This document shows positions 32,989-41,565 of a DNA stretch of 64,000 bases, in pieces. The position numbers and the translations under genes were made by a program. Source of the stretch: Eggerthella sp. (GTDB lineage: Bacteria > Actinomycetota > Coriobacteriia > Coriobacteriales > Eggerthellaceae); assembly GCA_030540085.1 (NCBI GenBank), contig JAUNWY010000006.1:1-64000 (forward strand), read 5' to 3'. The notes below the pieces were generated by a model that was given only the letters and a program-made list of their open reading frames with translations, was not told the origin of the DNA and searched no databases. The first letter of the stretch is position 1. Every line of letters begins with the position of its first letter.

Positions 32989-33654
32989 ATGGATAAAACT
33001 GCATTTCGATCGCTAACCTATGGCATGTACCTGGTTAGCTCCTTAAGGGACGGAAAACCTGTTGGTTGCGTGGCAAACACATTTACGCAGGTTACGAGTA
33101 ACCCAGCTCAGGCAAGCATTGCGCTGAACAAAGACAACTTCACCACGCAAGGCGTGCGCGAGGCGGGCGCGTTCGAGGTTGCGGTGCTTGACCAATCCGC
33201 TTCGATGGAGCTTATCGGCGCCTTCGGATTCCATTCAAGCGCCGATACCGATAAGTTTTCGGGGTTTACTACCGAAACGTCCGCACAGGGTATTCCGTAC
33301 GTTTCCGAACAGGTATGCGCACATTTTTCGGTGAAGGTTGAACAGGAAATCGATCTGGGGTCCCACGTGCTCTTTATTGGCGCAGTTACCGATGCCGCAC
33401 CTCTTGGCGGCGAAGAGCCTATGACCTATGCCTACTACCATCAGGTTAAAGGAGGCAAAACGCCGCCCAAGGCACCGAGCTTCAATGAAGACGCTCCTGC
33501 GAAGAAAGAGGAATCGGACCCCGCGGCGGGTCGTACGTTCGCGTGGCGTTGCACGGTTTGCGGTCATATCGAATACGTCGACGAGCTTCCAGAAGACTTC
33601 ACCTGTCCGATATGCGGAGTGGGTAGGGATTTGTTTGAGCGTATAGAACTGTAG
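32989..33654 (+). CDS. Flavin reductase-rubredoxin fusion (high-molecular-weight rubredoxin type)
   Basis: Residues 1-155 form a flavin-reductase-like FMN domain (MDKTAFRSLTYGMYLVSS, CVANTFTQVTSNP, HVLFIGAVTDA). After a charged linker, the last 45 residues are a rubredoxin (WRCTVCGHIEYVDELPEDFTCPICG) with the two CxxC iron ligands. This layout matches the high-molecular-weight rubredoxin (Hrb) of anaerobes such as Moorella, which passes electrons from NAD(P)H to flavodiiron proteins for O2 or NO detoxification. The start at 32989 follows GGGAGCT; an upstream in-frame ATG at 32953 is possible. No flavodiiron gene is adjacent. Confidence 0.9.
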   Translation: MDKTAFRSLTYGMYLVSSLRDGKPVGCVANTFTQVTSNPAQASIALNKDNFTTQGVREAGAFEVAVLDQSASMELIGAFGFHSSADTDKFSGFTTETSAQGIPYVSEQVCAHFSVKVEQEIDLGSHVLFIGAVTDAAPLGGEEPMTYAYYHQVKGGKTPPKAPSFNEDAPAKKEESDPAAGRTFAWRCTVCGHIEYVDELPEDFTCPICGVGRDLFERIEL

Positions 33655-33716
33655 GCCCAATTTCGGCAGCGAGCGCAGCTGCAACGCCTCTCGGAAGGGT
33701 AGCGAGCGCTAGCATG

Positions 33717-33756
33717 ATGCGCCTCGGAGGAGCAATTCTTCTGGGGCGCATTTTTT
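33717..33756 (+). terminator. Terminator after the flavin reductase-rubredoxin gene
   Basis: ATGCGCC and GGCGCAT arms with extra pairing inside (GGAGGAGCAATTCTTC), followed by six T. Confidence 0.8.
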
Positions 33757-33871
33757 GATGGTGCGCCCTTCCGCCGCTTATTAGCGTGTTCTTTCCGCGA
33801 ACCAGTTTGTTGTGGGCAGCTGTTTGAGGACGGTTCGCTATTATGGCGCAAGAAGAGAAAGGACAAGCCCT

Positions 33872-34552
33872 ATGAATGTAGAGCTTTTGCAATACCCTGA
33901 GCATCCCGAACGCGCGGTGGCAACGGCGGCACGTCTTTGCTATGCCCCCGTTGGCGCAACTGAGCTTATGGAAACCATGCCACCGGAGCGCGTTCAAAGC
34001 GTGCTTTCTACCATTATGAAATCAGGCCATTTTTCTACGCTGGAACACGTGAGTTATACCTTTGCGGTAGACGGCGTTTCTCGTGCGCTTACTCACCAGC
34101 TGGTTCGCCATCGCCTGGCCAGCTTCAACCAGCAGTCCCAGCGCTACGTTAAGTTCGCAGGGGATGTCGAAGTGGTGAAGCCCCCTACGGTTGCCGCCCA
34201 GGAAGAGACCTCCCGTGTGTTCGATGAGGCAATCGATGCCGTTGTGGATGCGTATCATAAGCTCCTTGATGCGGGTGTTCCTGCTGAAGATGCCCGTTAT
34301 CTTCTTCCCAATGCCGCAGAAACTAAGATTGTCATCACTATGAATATCCGTGAGCTGCTTCATTTCCTGAGCCTGCGCTGCTGCAATCGCGCTCAATGGG
34401 AAATCCGTGAGCTTGCCAATCGCATGCTTGAGCTTGTTCGCCCCACGGCTCCCTATATCTTTATGGACGCTGGTGCTCCCTGTGTTCGCGGAGCGTGCCC
34501 CGAAGGTAAAATGACCTGCGGAAATCCATATCCAAAAGTAGTAAGGGAGTAG
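33872..34552 (+). CDS. thyX: Flavin-dependent thymidylate synthase ThyX
   Basis: FAD- and NADPH-dependent enzyme that makes dTMP from dUMP with methylene-tetrahydrofolate. The 226-residue protein begins MNVELLQYPEHPERAVATAA and carries the ThyX signature RHRLASFNQQSQRY (RHRxxSxxxxSxR type). HFSTLEHVSYTF and LLPNAAETKIVITMNIRELLHF are also typical. The start at 33872 has AAAGGA before it. It is the only thymidylate synthase in the window, and together with tmk (45.1 kb) covers dTTP supply. Confidence 0.96.
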   Translation: MNVELLQYPEHPERAVATAARLCYAPVGATELMETMPPERVQSVLSTIMKSGHFSTLEHVSYTFAVDGVSRALTHQLVRHRLASFNQQSQRYVKFAGDVEVVKPPTVAAQEETSRVFDEAIDAVVDAYHKLLDAGVPAEDARYLLPNAAETKIVITMNIRELLHFLSLRCCNRAQWEIRELANRMLELVRPTAPYIFMDAGAPCVRGACPEGKMTCGNPYPKVVRE

Positions 34553-34561
34553 CCTTTCCCC

Positions 34562-35884
34562 ATGGGAAGTGATCTGAAACGAGCATTTACCGAAGATGGC
34601 CAGCGTCGTACCCATATTGGCGGGCAGGCGCTTATCGAAGGCGTGATGATGCGGGGCAAGCTCAACTGGGCCGTTGCCGTGCGTGAGCCCGATGGCCATA
34701 TGCACTCCGAGGAACATCCTCTGTCAAAGAAGGGAAAGCGCGCCAAGTGGCTTTCCTGGCCGTTGGTGCGCGGGTGCGTGGCCCTGGTTGATTCATTGGT
34801 GTTGGGGTATAAGGCGCTTGAGATTGCCGCCAACCATGCGTTTGACGACGAAGACGAGCAAGCGGAAACAGTAGCCGAAGAAGTGGCTGCGGGCGGCTTG
34901 TGCATCGACGGCGACTTTGACGGTCAAGAATACGATTTCGAGGATCAGGGCTCCATTGACAATGGGGGCCTTCAAAAATCTGACGGCAGTCAGGCCAGAA
35001 GGAGTGAGCCCGAACAAGAATCCCCGTTTTCTTGGAAACATGATTTTGGACGTCCGGATACCATGATCGACGCCCTTGGTGCCCAGCGGACGCTTGAGGT
35101 GGTAACCGAACCCAGCGAGCAAAACATGCAGGGTGGCCAAACGGGGCCGCTTCATGCGTCCGAGGGTCAAGGCGTTCCCGCTCACGCCGCCAAGGAGGAA
35201 GAAGAGCCATTTTTCGGGAAAGCGGAAATGGCAATTTCCCTGGTTATGGGCTTGGTCCTAGGAGTTGGCCTGTTTATCTTCTTGCCCGCTTTGGCATCCA
35301 ATGTGCTGGTCGGCGAATACGAAACCAACCCCTTTGCATGGAACATCATTGATGGTTTGATGCGTGTGGCGATATTCGTCTTTTACGTATGGCTGATCGG
35401 GCGTATGAAAGACATCAAGCGCATGTTTTCCTATCATGGTGCCGAGCACAAGACCATCCACTGCTACGAGCACGGGCTTGAGCTTACGCCGGAAAACGCG
35501 CGGAACTTTCCGCGGCTGCATGTTCGGTGCGGTACGGCATTCTTGATCATGGTTATGATTATCGCCATTCTGGTGTACACCATCATTCCCCTTAATTTGC
35601 TCATCGAGGGGTGGGGGATCAGCGGGCCTGCCGCATTCGCCCTGCTTATCGTGGTACGCATTGCGCTTATGCCCCTTATCGCTGGAATCTCATACGAGAT
35701 TACCGTGAAGTGGGCGGGCAGCCATCCCGAAAATCCCTTGGTGCGTGTTGTCTTGTGGCCGGGTATGCAGATGCAACGCCTAACCACCAATGAACCCGAT
35801 GATTCCATGCTTGAATGCGCCATCGAAGCCATGCGCTTGGTTTTGGACCGCGAAAGGGAAGAGCTGCAAAACGCGACGAATTAG
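34562..35884 (+). CDS. DUF1385 (YqhQ-like) membrane protein
   Basis: A 440-residue protein with the DUF1385 start HIGGQALIEGVMMRGKLNWAVAVR. An acidic low-complexity region of about 120 residues (100-220) follows, which is long for the family. Membrane spans then come at about 220-245, 260-285, 315-340 and 350-375. Conserved DUF1385 segments MFSYHGAEHKTIHCYEHG and FPRLHVRCGTAFL carry His and Cys residues that look metal-binding. YqhQ-type proteins are near-universal in Gram-positive anaerobes and of unknown biochemical function. It lies 9 bases after thyX, so probably in one operon. Confidence 0.85.
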   Translation: MGSDLKRAFTEDGQRRTHIGGQALIEGVMMRGKLNWAVAVREPDGHMHSEEHPLSKKGKRAKWLSWPLVRGCVALVDSLVLGYKALEIAANHAFDDEDEQAETVAEEVAAGGLCIDGDFDGQEYDFEDQGSIDNGGLQKSDGSQARRSEPEQESPFSWKHDFGRPDTMIDALGAQRTLEVVTEPSEQNMQGGQTGPLHASEGQGVPAHAAKEEEEPFFGKAEMAISLVMGLVLGVGLFIFLPALASNVLVGEYETNPFAWNIIDGLMRVAIFVFYVWLIGRMKDIKRMFSYHGAEHKTIHCYEHGLELTPENARNFPRLHVRCGTAFLIMVMIIAILVYTIIPLNLLIEGWGISGPAAFALLIVVRIALMPLIAGISYEITVKWAGSHPENPLVRVVLWPGMQMQRLTTNEPDDSMLECAIEAMRLVLDREREELQNATN

Positions 35885-36078
35885 CCCCGTGCTTCCCTGG
35901 TGGGTCTTTCAGCGGAGCTATGCGGATACGTTATCAAGTTTTTCGCTTCGAGCTTCTCAATTCGGGTATGCTGAATCTTGCTACGCAGCAGAGGGGCTCC
36001 AGGCGTAGTGGGCGCGGCGCTATTCTGCCGCATAGCAAAGGCTGCGCTCGGGAAGCACTGCCAAACAAAGGAGCAAAT

Positions 36079-36145
36079 CCCCGCACACGTTAATAAGCAA
36101 ATCGGGGTTAAACCGTGTGAATAGCGGCTGGGCTTAAAGCCCGGC
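36079..36145 (+). promoter_or_regulatory. Structured topA leader
   Basis: CCCCG (36079-36083) and CACACG (36084-36089) can pair with CGGGG (36103-36107) and CGTGTG (36114-36119) in interleaved order, either as a pseudoknot or as two exclusive stems. A 9-bp hairpin with one G-U pair, GCTGGGCTT / AAGCCCGGC (36127-36145), ends 5 bases before AGGAGG, the topA Shine-Dalgarno. This suggests leader control of topA translation. Base-pairing read by eye. Confidence 0.4.
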
Positions 36146-36162
36146 AGAAAAGGAGGAACCGC

Positions 36163-38706
36163 GTGAAACTGGTTGTTACCGAGAAGAACGACGCGGCTCA
36201 GAAGATCGCAGATTTGTTGGGCGCAACAAAGCCCAAAGCCGACAAGGTATATTCCACTCCCGTATATCGCTTTACCGTCGATGGCGAAGATTGGGTCACC
36301 ATTGGTCTTCGTGGCCATATCTTGGAACCCGATTTTGCCACAGCTCTGGTGTATAAGAAGCGCGGCGGATGGCGTGGCGTTTCCGCCGATGGCGAAGTTA
36401 TGGAAGCCGATATTCCCAAAACGTTGCCCAGGCCACCTTTTAAAAAGAAGAAACCCTTCACCGAAGACGGCGTGGAGCTGAAGGCCTGGAAGATGGATGC
36501 GCTGCCGTATTTGGTGTATTCGCCTATCGAAAAGCGCCCCAAGGAAAAAGACATTATCCGTTCGCTGAAGAACTTGGCGAAGAAAGCCGACTCCATCGTC
36601 ATCGCAACCGACTTCGACCGCGAAGGCGAGCTTATCGGTTCGGACGCGCTTTCATGCATTCAGGAAGTTAACGACACGGCACCTGTTTCCCGTGCACGCT
36701 ATTCTGCATTCACCAAAGAAGAGATAACTCACGCATTCAGCAACTTGGTAACGCTCGATACCAATTTGGCGAGTGCGGGCGCTTCACGTCAGGACATCGA
36801 CCTCATCTGGGGCGCGGTGCTTACGCGCTACCTTACCTTGGTGAAGTTTGCCGGCTACGGCAACGTGCGTTCTTCTGGTCGCGTGCAGACGCCCACCTTG
36901 GCGCTTATCGTTGCCCGTGAGCGCGAGCGCTTGGCGTTTATTCCTGAAGATTACTGGGTAATCAAGGGCTCTTTCGACGAAGACGAAGATGCCTTCATCG
37001 CCCCTCATGCAACGACGCGTTTCAAAGCTGAGGCGGAAGCCAATGCGGTAATGGCACATGTCGAAGGCCAAACCTCGGCACGCGTTGAGTCCATTACGAA
37101 GCGCAAGCGTACCGTGGCACCTCCTGTGCCGTTCAACACCACGAGCCTTATGGCGGCGGCTTCCGCTGAGGGTCTAACCCCCGCACGAACCATGCGTTTG
37201 GCGGAAAGCCTGTACATGGATGGCTATATCAGCTACCCCCGTGTAGACAACACGGTGTACCCCTCTTCGCTCGATTTGGCAGACACCGTGAAGAAAATCA
37301 TGGGCAATCCCGCCTATACCCCCTATTGCAAGCAGCTGCTTTCGGGCGGTCCTTTGCATGCAACACGCGGCAAGAAAGAAACTACCGACCATCCGCCTAT
37401 TTATCCTACGGCCATGGCAACGCCCGACAACCTTCCCGCGGCGGAGTACAAGCTCTACAACCTTATTGCCCGTAGGTTCCTGGCAACGCTCTCCGATGCT
37501 GCCATTGTGGAAGGCACGAAGGTATCGCTCGTTGTAGGTGGCGAAGAGTTTGTGGCTAAGGGCGACGTTTTGGTGAAGCCGGGCTTCCGCGGCATCTACC
37601 CTTACGGCCTGAAGAAAGACGAGCAGTTGCCTGCACTGGAAGAAGGCCAGGAAATAGCCTTCAATGGCGCAACCTGCACAAAAGACCAAACCAAGCCTCC
37701 AGCCCGCTACTCGCAGGGCCGCCTTATCCAGGAAATGGAAAAGCTTGGCTTGGGCACAAAATCCACCCGCCATTCCATCATCGAACGCTTGTATGCGGTG
37801 AAGTATGTGCAGAACGATCCTATCGAGCCTAGCCAGCTCGGTATGGCAGTGTGCGATGCCCTCGATAAGTTCGCGCCTCATATCACCCATCCTGAAATGA
37901 CGGCAGAGCTCGAAGAAGAGATGGACAATATCGCCGAAGGCCAGAAAACAAAGACCGAGGTAGTAACCAATTCGCGCAATTTGCTTTCCGAACAGCTGGC
38001 AAGCTTGCTTCCTCATTCTGAAGAAGTGAAGGACGCCCTGGCCGATGCCGTTGCGGCCGATGCCTATGTGGGTCCATGCCCCAAGTGCGGTAAGGATCTG
38101 CAGCTGCGCTCTTCGCAGAAAACGCGCTCAATGTTCATCGGTTGTGCGGGTTGGCCCGATTGCGACGTCACCTATCCGCTGCCCAAGGGCAAGATCGAGG
38201 CGTTGGAAGAGAAGTGCCCTGTTTGCGGCATGCCCCAAATCAAGGTTACGGCATTCCGCTCTAAGCCGCGCGTTTTGTGCATCGACCCAGAATGCGAAAC
38301 CAACAAAGAGCCCGACCTGGAAGTGGGTATTTGCCCCGCGTGTAAGGAAAAGGGCCTGGAGAAGAAGCTCATTGCACGTAAGAATCCGCGTACGTTGAAG
38401 CGCTTCATCCGCTGCGAGAACTACGATGAATGCGAAACGGGCTATCCTCTTCCGCAGTATGGCAAGCTTACGGCAACGCAGGAAGTGTGCGAAAGTTGTG
38501 GCGCCCCCATGGTTATCGTCACTACGCAGCGTGGGCCTTGGAAGCTCTGCCCAAACTTCAATTGCCCCGCCAAGGAAGAGGCGGCAAAGAAGAAGGCCGA
38601 AAAGGCCGAGGCGAAGAAGGCTGCCAAGAAGCCTGCGGCAAAGAAGAAGACCGCAGCCAAGAAAACCACTGCCAAGAAGGCAGCTGAAAAGAAAGCAGCC
38701 GAATAA
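36163..38706 (+). CDS. topA: DNA topoisomerase I
   Basis: Type IA topoisomerase that relaxes negative supercoils. Start GTG at 36163 with AAGGAGG before it. The 847-residue protein has the Toprim domain (MKLVVTEKNDAAQKIA, ATDFDREGELIG), DIDLIWGAVLTRYLTL, RVQTPTLALIVARE, and the active-site Tyr in DGYISYPRVDNTVYP at about residue 357. Four-Cys zinc ribbons follow in the last 230 residues (CPKCGKDL, CPVCGMPQIKV, CPACKEKGL, CESCGAPM). A final 45 residues of Lys/Ala repeats resemble the basic tails of mycobacterial TopA that aid DNA binding. The N-terminal form is closer to archaeal-type than E. coli TopA. Confidence 0.95.
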   Translation: MKLVVTEKNDAAQKIADLLGATKPKADKVYSTPVYRFTVDGEDWVTIGLRGHILEPDFATALVYKKRGGWRGVSADGEVMEADIPKTLPRPPFKKKKPFTEDGVELKAWKMDALPYLVYSPIEKRPKEKDIIRSLKNLAKKADSIVIATDFDREGELIGSDALSCIQEVNDTAPVSRARYSAFTKEEITHAFSNLVTLDTNLASAGASRQDIDLIWGAVLTRYLTLVKFAGYGNVRSSGRVQTPTLALIVARERERLAFIPEDYWVIKGSFDEDEDAFIAPHATTRFKAEAEANAVMAHVEGQTSARVESITKRKRTVAPPVPFNTTSLMAAASAEGLTPARTMRLAESLYMDGYISYPRVDNTVYPSSLDLADTVKKIMGNPAYTPYCKQLLSGGPLHATRGKKETTDHPPIYPTAMATPDNLPAAEYKLYNLIARRFLATLSDAAIVEGTKVSLVVGGEEFVAKGDVLVKPGFRGIYPYGLKKDEQLPALEEGQEIAFNGATCTKDQTKPPARYSQGRLIQEMEKLGLGTKSTRHSIIERLYAVKYVQNDPIEPSQLGMAVCDALDKFAPHITHPEMTAELEEEMDNIAEGQKTKTEVVTNSRNLLSEQLASLLPHSEEVKDALADAVAADAYVGPCPKCGKDLQLRSSQKTRSMFIGCAGWPDCDVTYPLPKGKIEALEEKCPVCGMPQIKVTAFRSKPRVLCIDPECETNKEPDLEVGICPACKEKGLEKKLIARKNPRTLKRFIRCENYDECETGYPLPQYGKLTATQEVCESCGAPMVIVTTQRGPWKLCPNFNCPAKEEAAKKKAEKAEAKKAAKKPAAKKKTAAKKTTAKKAAEKKAAE

Positions 38707-38718
38707 GGCAAGTAAGCA

Positions 38719-38755
38719 AGAAGACCCCGCTCATTCAAGAGCGGGGTCTTCTTTT
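38719..38755. terminator. Strong bidirectional terminator between topA and the MFS gene
   Basis: Perfect 13-bp arms GAAGACCCCGCTC / GAGCGGGGTCTTC (38720-38732, 38739-38751) with a 6-base loop, T run on the right and an A-containing left flank. Serves topA on + and probably the MFS gene on -. Confidence 0.9.
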
Positions 38756-38822
38756 GCAAGGGCTGAGGCTTGCGGAGGATTTGGGTCAGGGTGCAAACCT
38801 CATGAAAGAGAGAAGTGGGTGG

Positions 38823-40154
38823 TTAGAGATCTTGTTCGGTAAGTTCTTCGCGAGGAAGCTCATTTCGCTTGCTGTATACGATGAGGCCGATTACGAGCAA
38901 CAGCGCCATGCAGATAAGAGCTACTGTGAAAACGCCATCATAGCCACCGAAGTTTTCGGAGATGAATCCCCAGATGTAGGATCCGCATGCGCCGCCAAGA
39001 CCAAGAGACATTCCGATATTTGACCAAATAATGGGGTATGCTGCGCCGCTTCCGAAAACTGCTCGAACAGTCATGGGCATTACTACTAGAACGGCTGCAA
39101 TGAAAACGCCCATCAGTACGCTGCCCACAGGGAGCAGGGCGGTATTGGGGAACTGCCACATAAGCACCAGGCCGGCCATACCGCTTGCGCAGATGAAGAT
39201 AATTGCGTTCCTCAGGTTGATATCGGAGAAGAGACCAAGGCCTACCTTGCCTGCCGCGTTGCCGAAGCTGTTGAATGCGGTAAGCTCAGCGCCGGTAACA
39301 AACGCTCCCGCAATTGCTCCTGCAACAACGGCGTCTTGTTGGTTGAACCAAACCACGTAGCTTGCGAAGTACGCGTTGATGTTGCAAACGGTATTGATCA
39401 GGAAACCGAAGAGGATAACGAGCCAGAAAACCAGCGACTTTCGTGCGATGCTCGGACGAACGGACGGCTCAATTTCCGACTCGTTGCTTTCCGCCTTCTT
39501 TGCGGCGATTGCCTTTGCTGTTCCGTAGGGGAGCATGCCGTGGCGCTCGGGGCGGCTCTTCATAAAGAGGCATACACCAACCGTCATTACCACCAGGGAA
39601 ATAAGACCCAACGTCATGTAACTGAAGCGCCAGCCGCCAGCGTCGATAAGCATCTGGGCGATGGGGCTGAAGAGCATTCCTCCGAAGCCAGTAAAGGCGG
39701 TGCAAAGGCCGATAATCAGTCCTGTGCTTGAACGGAACCACATGTTCATGATTGCCGCAACGCCAACGCCGAGCATTACCGCATTAGTGATACCGGCGAT
39801 GCCGCCAAGGATCCAAATCATCCAGAGTTCTGGTGCGGCGCCGAAGCCGATCAGGGCAAGCGATTCAAGCACTGCTGCTGTGAGGATAACCACCTTAGGG
39901 TTGCGCTTTGCAAGGAAGATGCCAGCAAATGGAGATGCGACGATACCGGTAATGTAGTCAATTGACCTCCATAAGGAGATTTGGCTTACGGGAACCCCAA
40001 AGTCTTGCGCCATAACGGGGAAGAAGATTCCGCAGCAGCTATTGAGAATTGCGGACGGTACGGCGCAAATCAGTACGCCGACCAGGACTATAGGGAAATA
40101 ATGAATGAAACTTTTTTCTTCAAGGTTCGTGTCTGCTGTCTTGCTATTCGACAT
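38823..40154 (-). CDS. MFS transporter, oxalate/monocarboxylate-type
   Basis: A 443-residue transporter with twelve predicted spans. The start at 40154 (MSNSKTADTNLEEKS) has GAGGAGGGG before it; an in-frame ATG at 40202 does not. Features include IFFPVMAQDFGVPVSQISLWRS, SIDYITGIVASPFAGIFL and LAKRNPK after the second span, GGIAGITNAVMLGVG, and a cytoplasmic loop with charged residues near 205-235. The overall pattern resembles OFA (oxalate/formate antiporter) and related families that are greatly expanded in Eggerthellaceae. It is divergent from an esterase gene, suggesting uptake of a compound that the esterase hydrolyses, or export of its product. Substrate not identified. Confidence 0.85.
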   Translation of the reverse strand: MSNSKTADTNLEEKSFIHYFPIVLVGVLICAVPSAILNSCCGIFFPVMAQDFGVPVSQISLWRSIDYITGIVASPFAGIFLAKRNPKVVILTAAVLESLALIGFGAAPELWMIWILGGIAGITNAVMLGVGVAAIMNMWFRSSTGLIIGLCTAFTGFGGMLFSPIAQMLIDAGGWRFSYMTLGLISLVVMTVGVCLFMKSRPERHGMLPYGTAKAIAAKKAESNESEIEPSVRPSIARKSLVFWLVILFGFLINTVCNINAYFASYVVWFNQQDAVVAGAIAGAFVTGAELTAFNSFGNAAGKVGLGLFSDINLRNAIIFICASGMAGLVLMWQFPNTALLPVGSVLMGVFIAAVLVVMPMTVRAVFGSGAAYPIIWSNIGMSLGLGGACGSYIWGFISENFGGYDGVFTVALICMALLLVIGLIVYSKRNELPREELTEQDL

Positions 40155-40500
40155 CCTGAACCCCTCCTCTGTACTGTTTGATTGATTTAGTGCAGCACTC
40201 ATTGGTTTCAGGATATGAACATGTTCAGCGTTTGAGAAATAACGAAACTTGAAGTCTTTTAAGAAAAATGAATAAGTAACAGTTATTCCGAACGCATACT
40301 TTTATCGATGGAGGATCAATGCTGTTGCGCTTGTGCGCGATTGCTTTTAGTGGTTGTTGGCGGTTCTGCTGTCGTTATAAATTTGACCAACTTCTATATC
40401 GAGCAAAGGTATTTCAAGTCGTGTTAGGCTTCGTCTATCGTTTTGCCCAGAAAGAACGAACGTGTTCATGTTCCGGCAAAGCGCATTATGAGGAGGAGTT
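40155..40500. promoter_or_regulatory. Divergent control region of MFS and esterase genes
   Basis: These 346 bases contain no gene. A perfect 12-bp palindrome, TGAACATGTTCA (40216-40227), lies 62 bases from the MFS start, and a related GTTCATGTTC stands near 40463-40472. The LysR regulator encoded at 41.6-42.5 kb is the natural candidate to bind here. AT-rich stretches at 40260-40310 probably hold the promoters. Confidence 0.45.
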
Positions 40501-41478
40501 ATGGCAAGCTTTTTCAAGGAGATCGATCCAACGCAGTTTAAGCGTTATTGGCTTGATATTCCTTTCGGGGAAGATCCACGGCAGACGATGGATATCTGGC
40601 TTCCCGACGAGGGGGATGGCCCCTTTCCGCTGATTGTCTTTGTGCACGGTGGCGGCTGGGTAGGAGGGGACAAACGAGAGAACACCATGCCGGGAGCCTT
40701 TAAGGTCATGTCTCAGGGATATGCTCTTGCTTGCATCAATTATCGAATTGCCCCTGATGTTGTTTGGCCTGCGCCCCTTGAGGACGTGAGGGGTGGTCTT
40801 CGCTATTTGAGAGCTCATGCTGAGGAATACCAGATCAAAACGGATAAGATTGCTGGATGGGGCAATTCTGCTGGGGCTCATATCCTGAACATGATAGCCG
40901 CACTGTCCGGAAGGCCCATCATGAAGGGTAACTATCTGGGTAACGAGGATCAGGACGATTCGATCCAATGCCTGGTTAGTCTTTATGGCCCAACGGATAT
41001 GTATCAGGCAGATCTGTGCAATATGCTCTCTGAAGAGGATGTTGTTAATGCAACAGGCGGAACTGAGGTTACCGCCACTGGTGAGGGCATGGTCTTTCCC
41101 CATAATTTGATTATGGGATTCAAGAACAGCAAGAATCCCGTTGCTGCTGCCTATGGAAGTCCCATCAACTTCGTAACGGACCAGTTCCCTCCTGCGTTTT
41201 TGCTGCATGGGCTCTCAGATCCCGTTGTCCCGTATGTTCAGTCGGTTTCCTTCATGAACAAGATCAATGAAACATGCAACGAGAAGCGGTGTTCGCTGAA
41301 GCTGTTCCCCAATGCTGTGCATGGAGACGAAGCTATGAAGACTGATGAAGTGGTAAATGAGATCCTTGACTTCATCGATTCTCAGCTCTGGGAGGGGGAG
41401 CACGAGCGTACGGAGCTGCCGCATGAGATTGCGATTAGGGAGCTTGACAGCGACAAGGGCGATAAGTTCGAGCACTGA
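40501..41478 (+). CDS. Alpha/beta hydrolase, carboxylesterase (HSL/BD-FAE-like)
   Basis: A 325-residue hydrolase. The oxyanion motif HGGGWVGGD is at about residues 50-58, the nucleophile elbow GWGNSAGAH (Ser) at about 121-129, the catalytic Asp in HGLSDPVVPY and the His in FPNAVHGDEAM. This is the standard Ser-Asp-His order of the esterase/lipase superfamily with an HGGG hole. AGGAGGAG precedes the ATG. No signal peptide, so it acts inside the cell, consistent with a divergent MFS importer. The C-terminus ends in a charged 35-residue tail. Substrate unknown, perhaps an ester of a plant or dietary phenolic compound; that is a guess from lineage only. Confidence 0.88.
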   Translation: MASFFKEIDPTQFKRYWLDIPFGEDPRQTMDIWLPDEGDGPFPLIVFVHGGGWVGGDKRENTMPGAFKVMSQGYALACINYRIAPDVVWPAPLEDVRGGLRYLRAHAEEYQIKTDKIAGWGNSAGAHILNMIAALSGRPIMKGNYLGNEDQDDSIQCLVSLYGPTDMYQADLCNMLSEEDVVNATGGTEVTATGEGMVFPHNLIMGFKNSKNPVAAAYGSPINFVTDQFPPAFLLHGLSDPVVPYVQSVSFMNKINETCNEKRCSLKLFPNAVHGDEAMKTDEVVNEILDFIDSQLWEGEHERTELPHEIAIRELDSDKGDKFEH

Positions 41479-41510
41479 CGCTATATTGTGATCCGAAATT
41501 CCATACTGTT

Positions 41511-41549
41511 TTATAGGGCGCTATATCGAATATAGCGCCCTATAATTTT
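41511..41549. terminator. Bidirectional terminator between esterase and lysR
   Basis: Perfect 15-bp arms TTATAGGGCGCTATA / TATAGCGCCCTATAA (41511-41525, 41531-41545) with a 5-base loop, flanked by T-rich sequence on the + side. Lies between convergent genes. Confidence 0.85.
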
Positions 41550-41565
41550 GCCTACACTGAATTGA

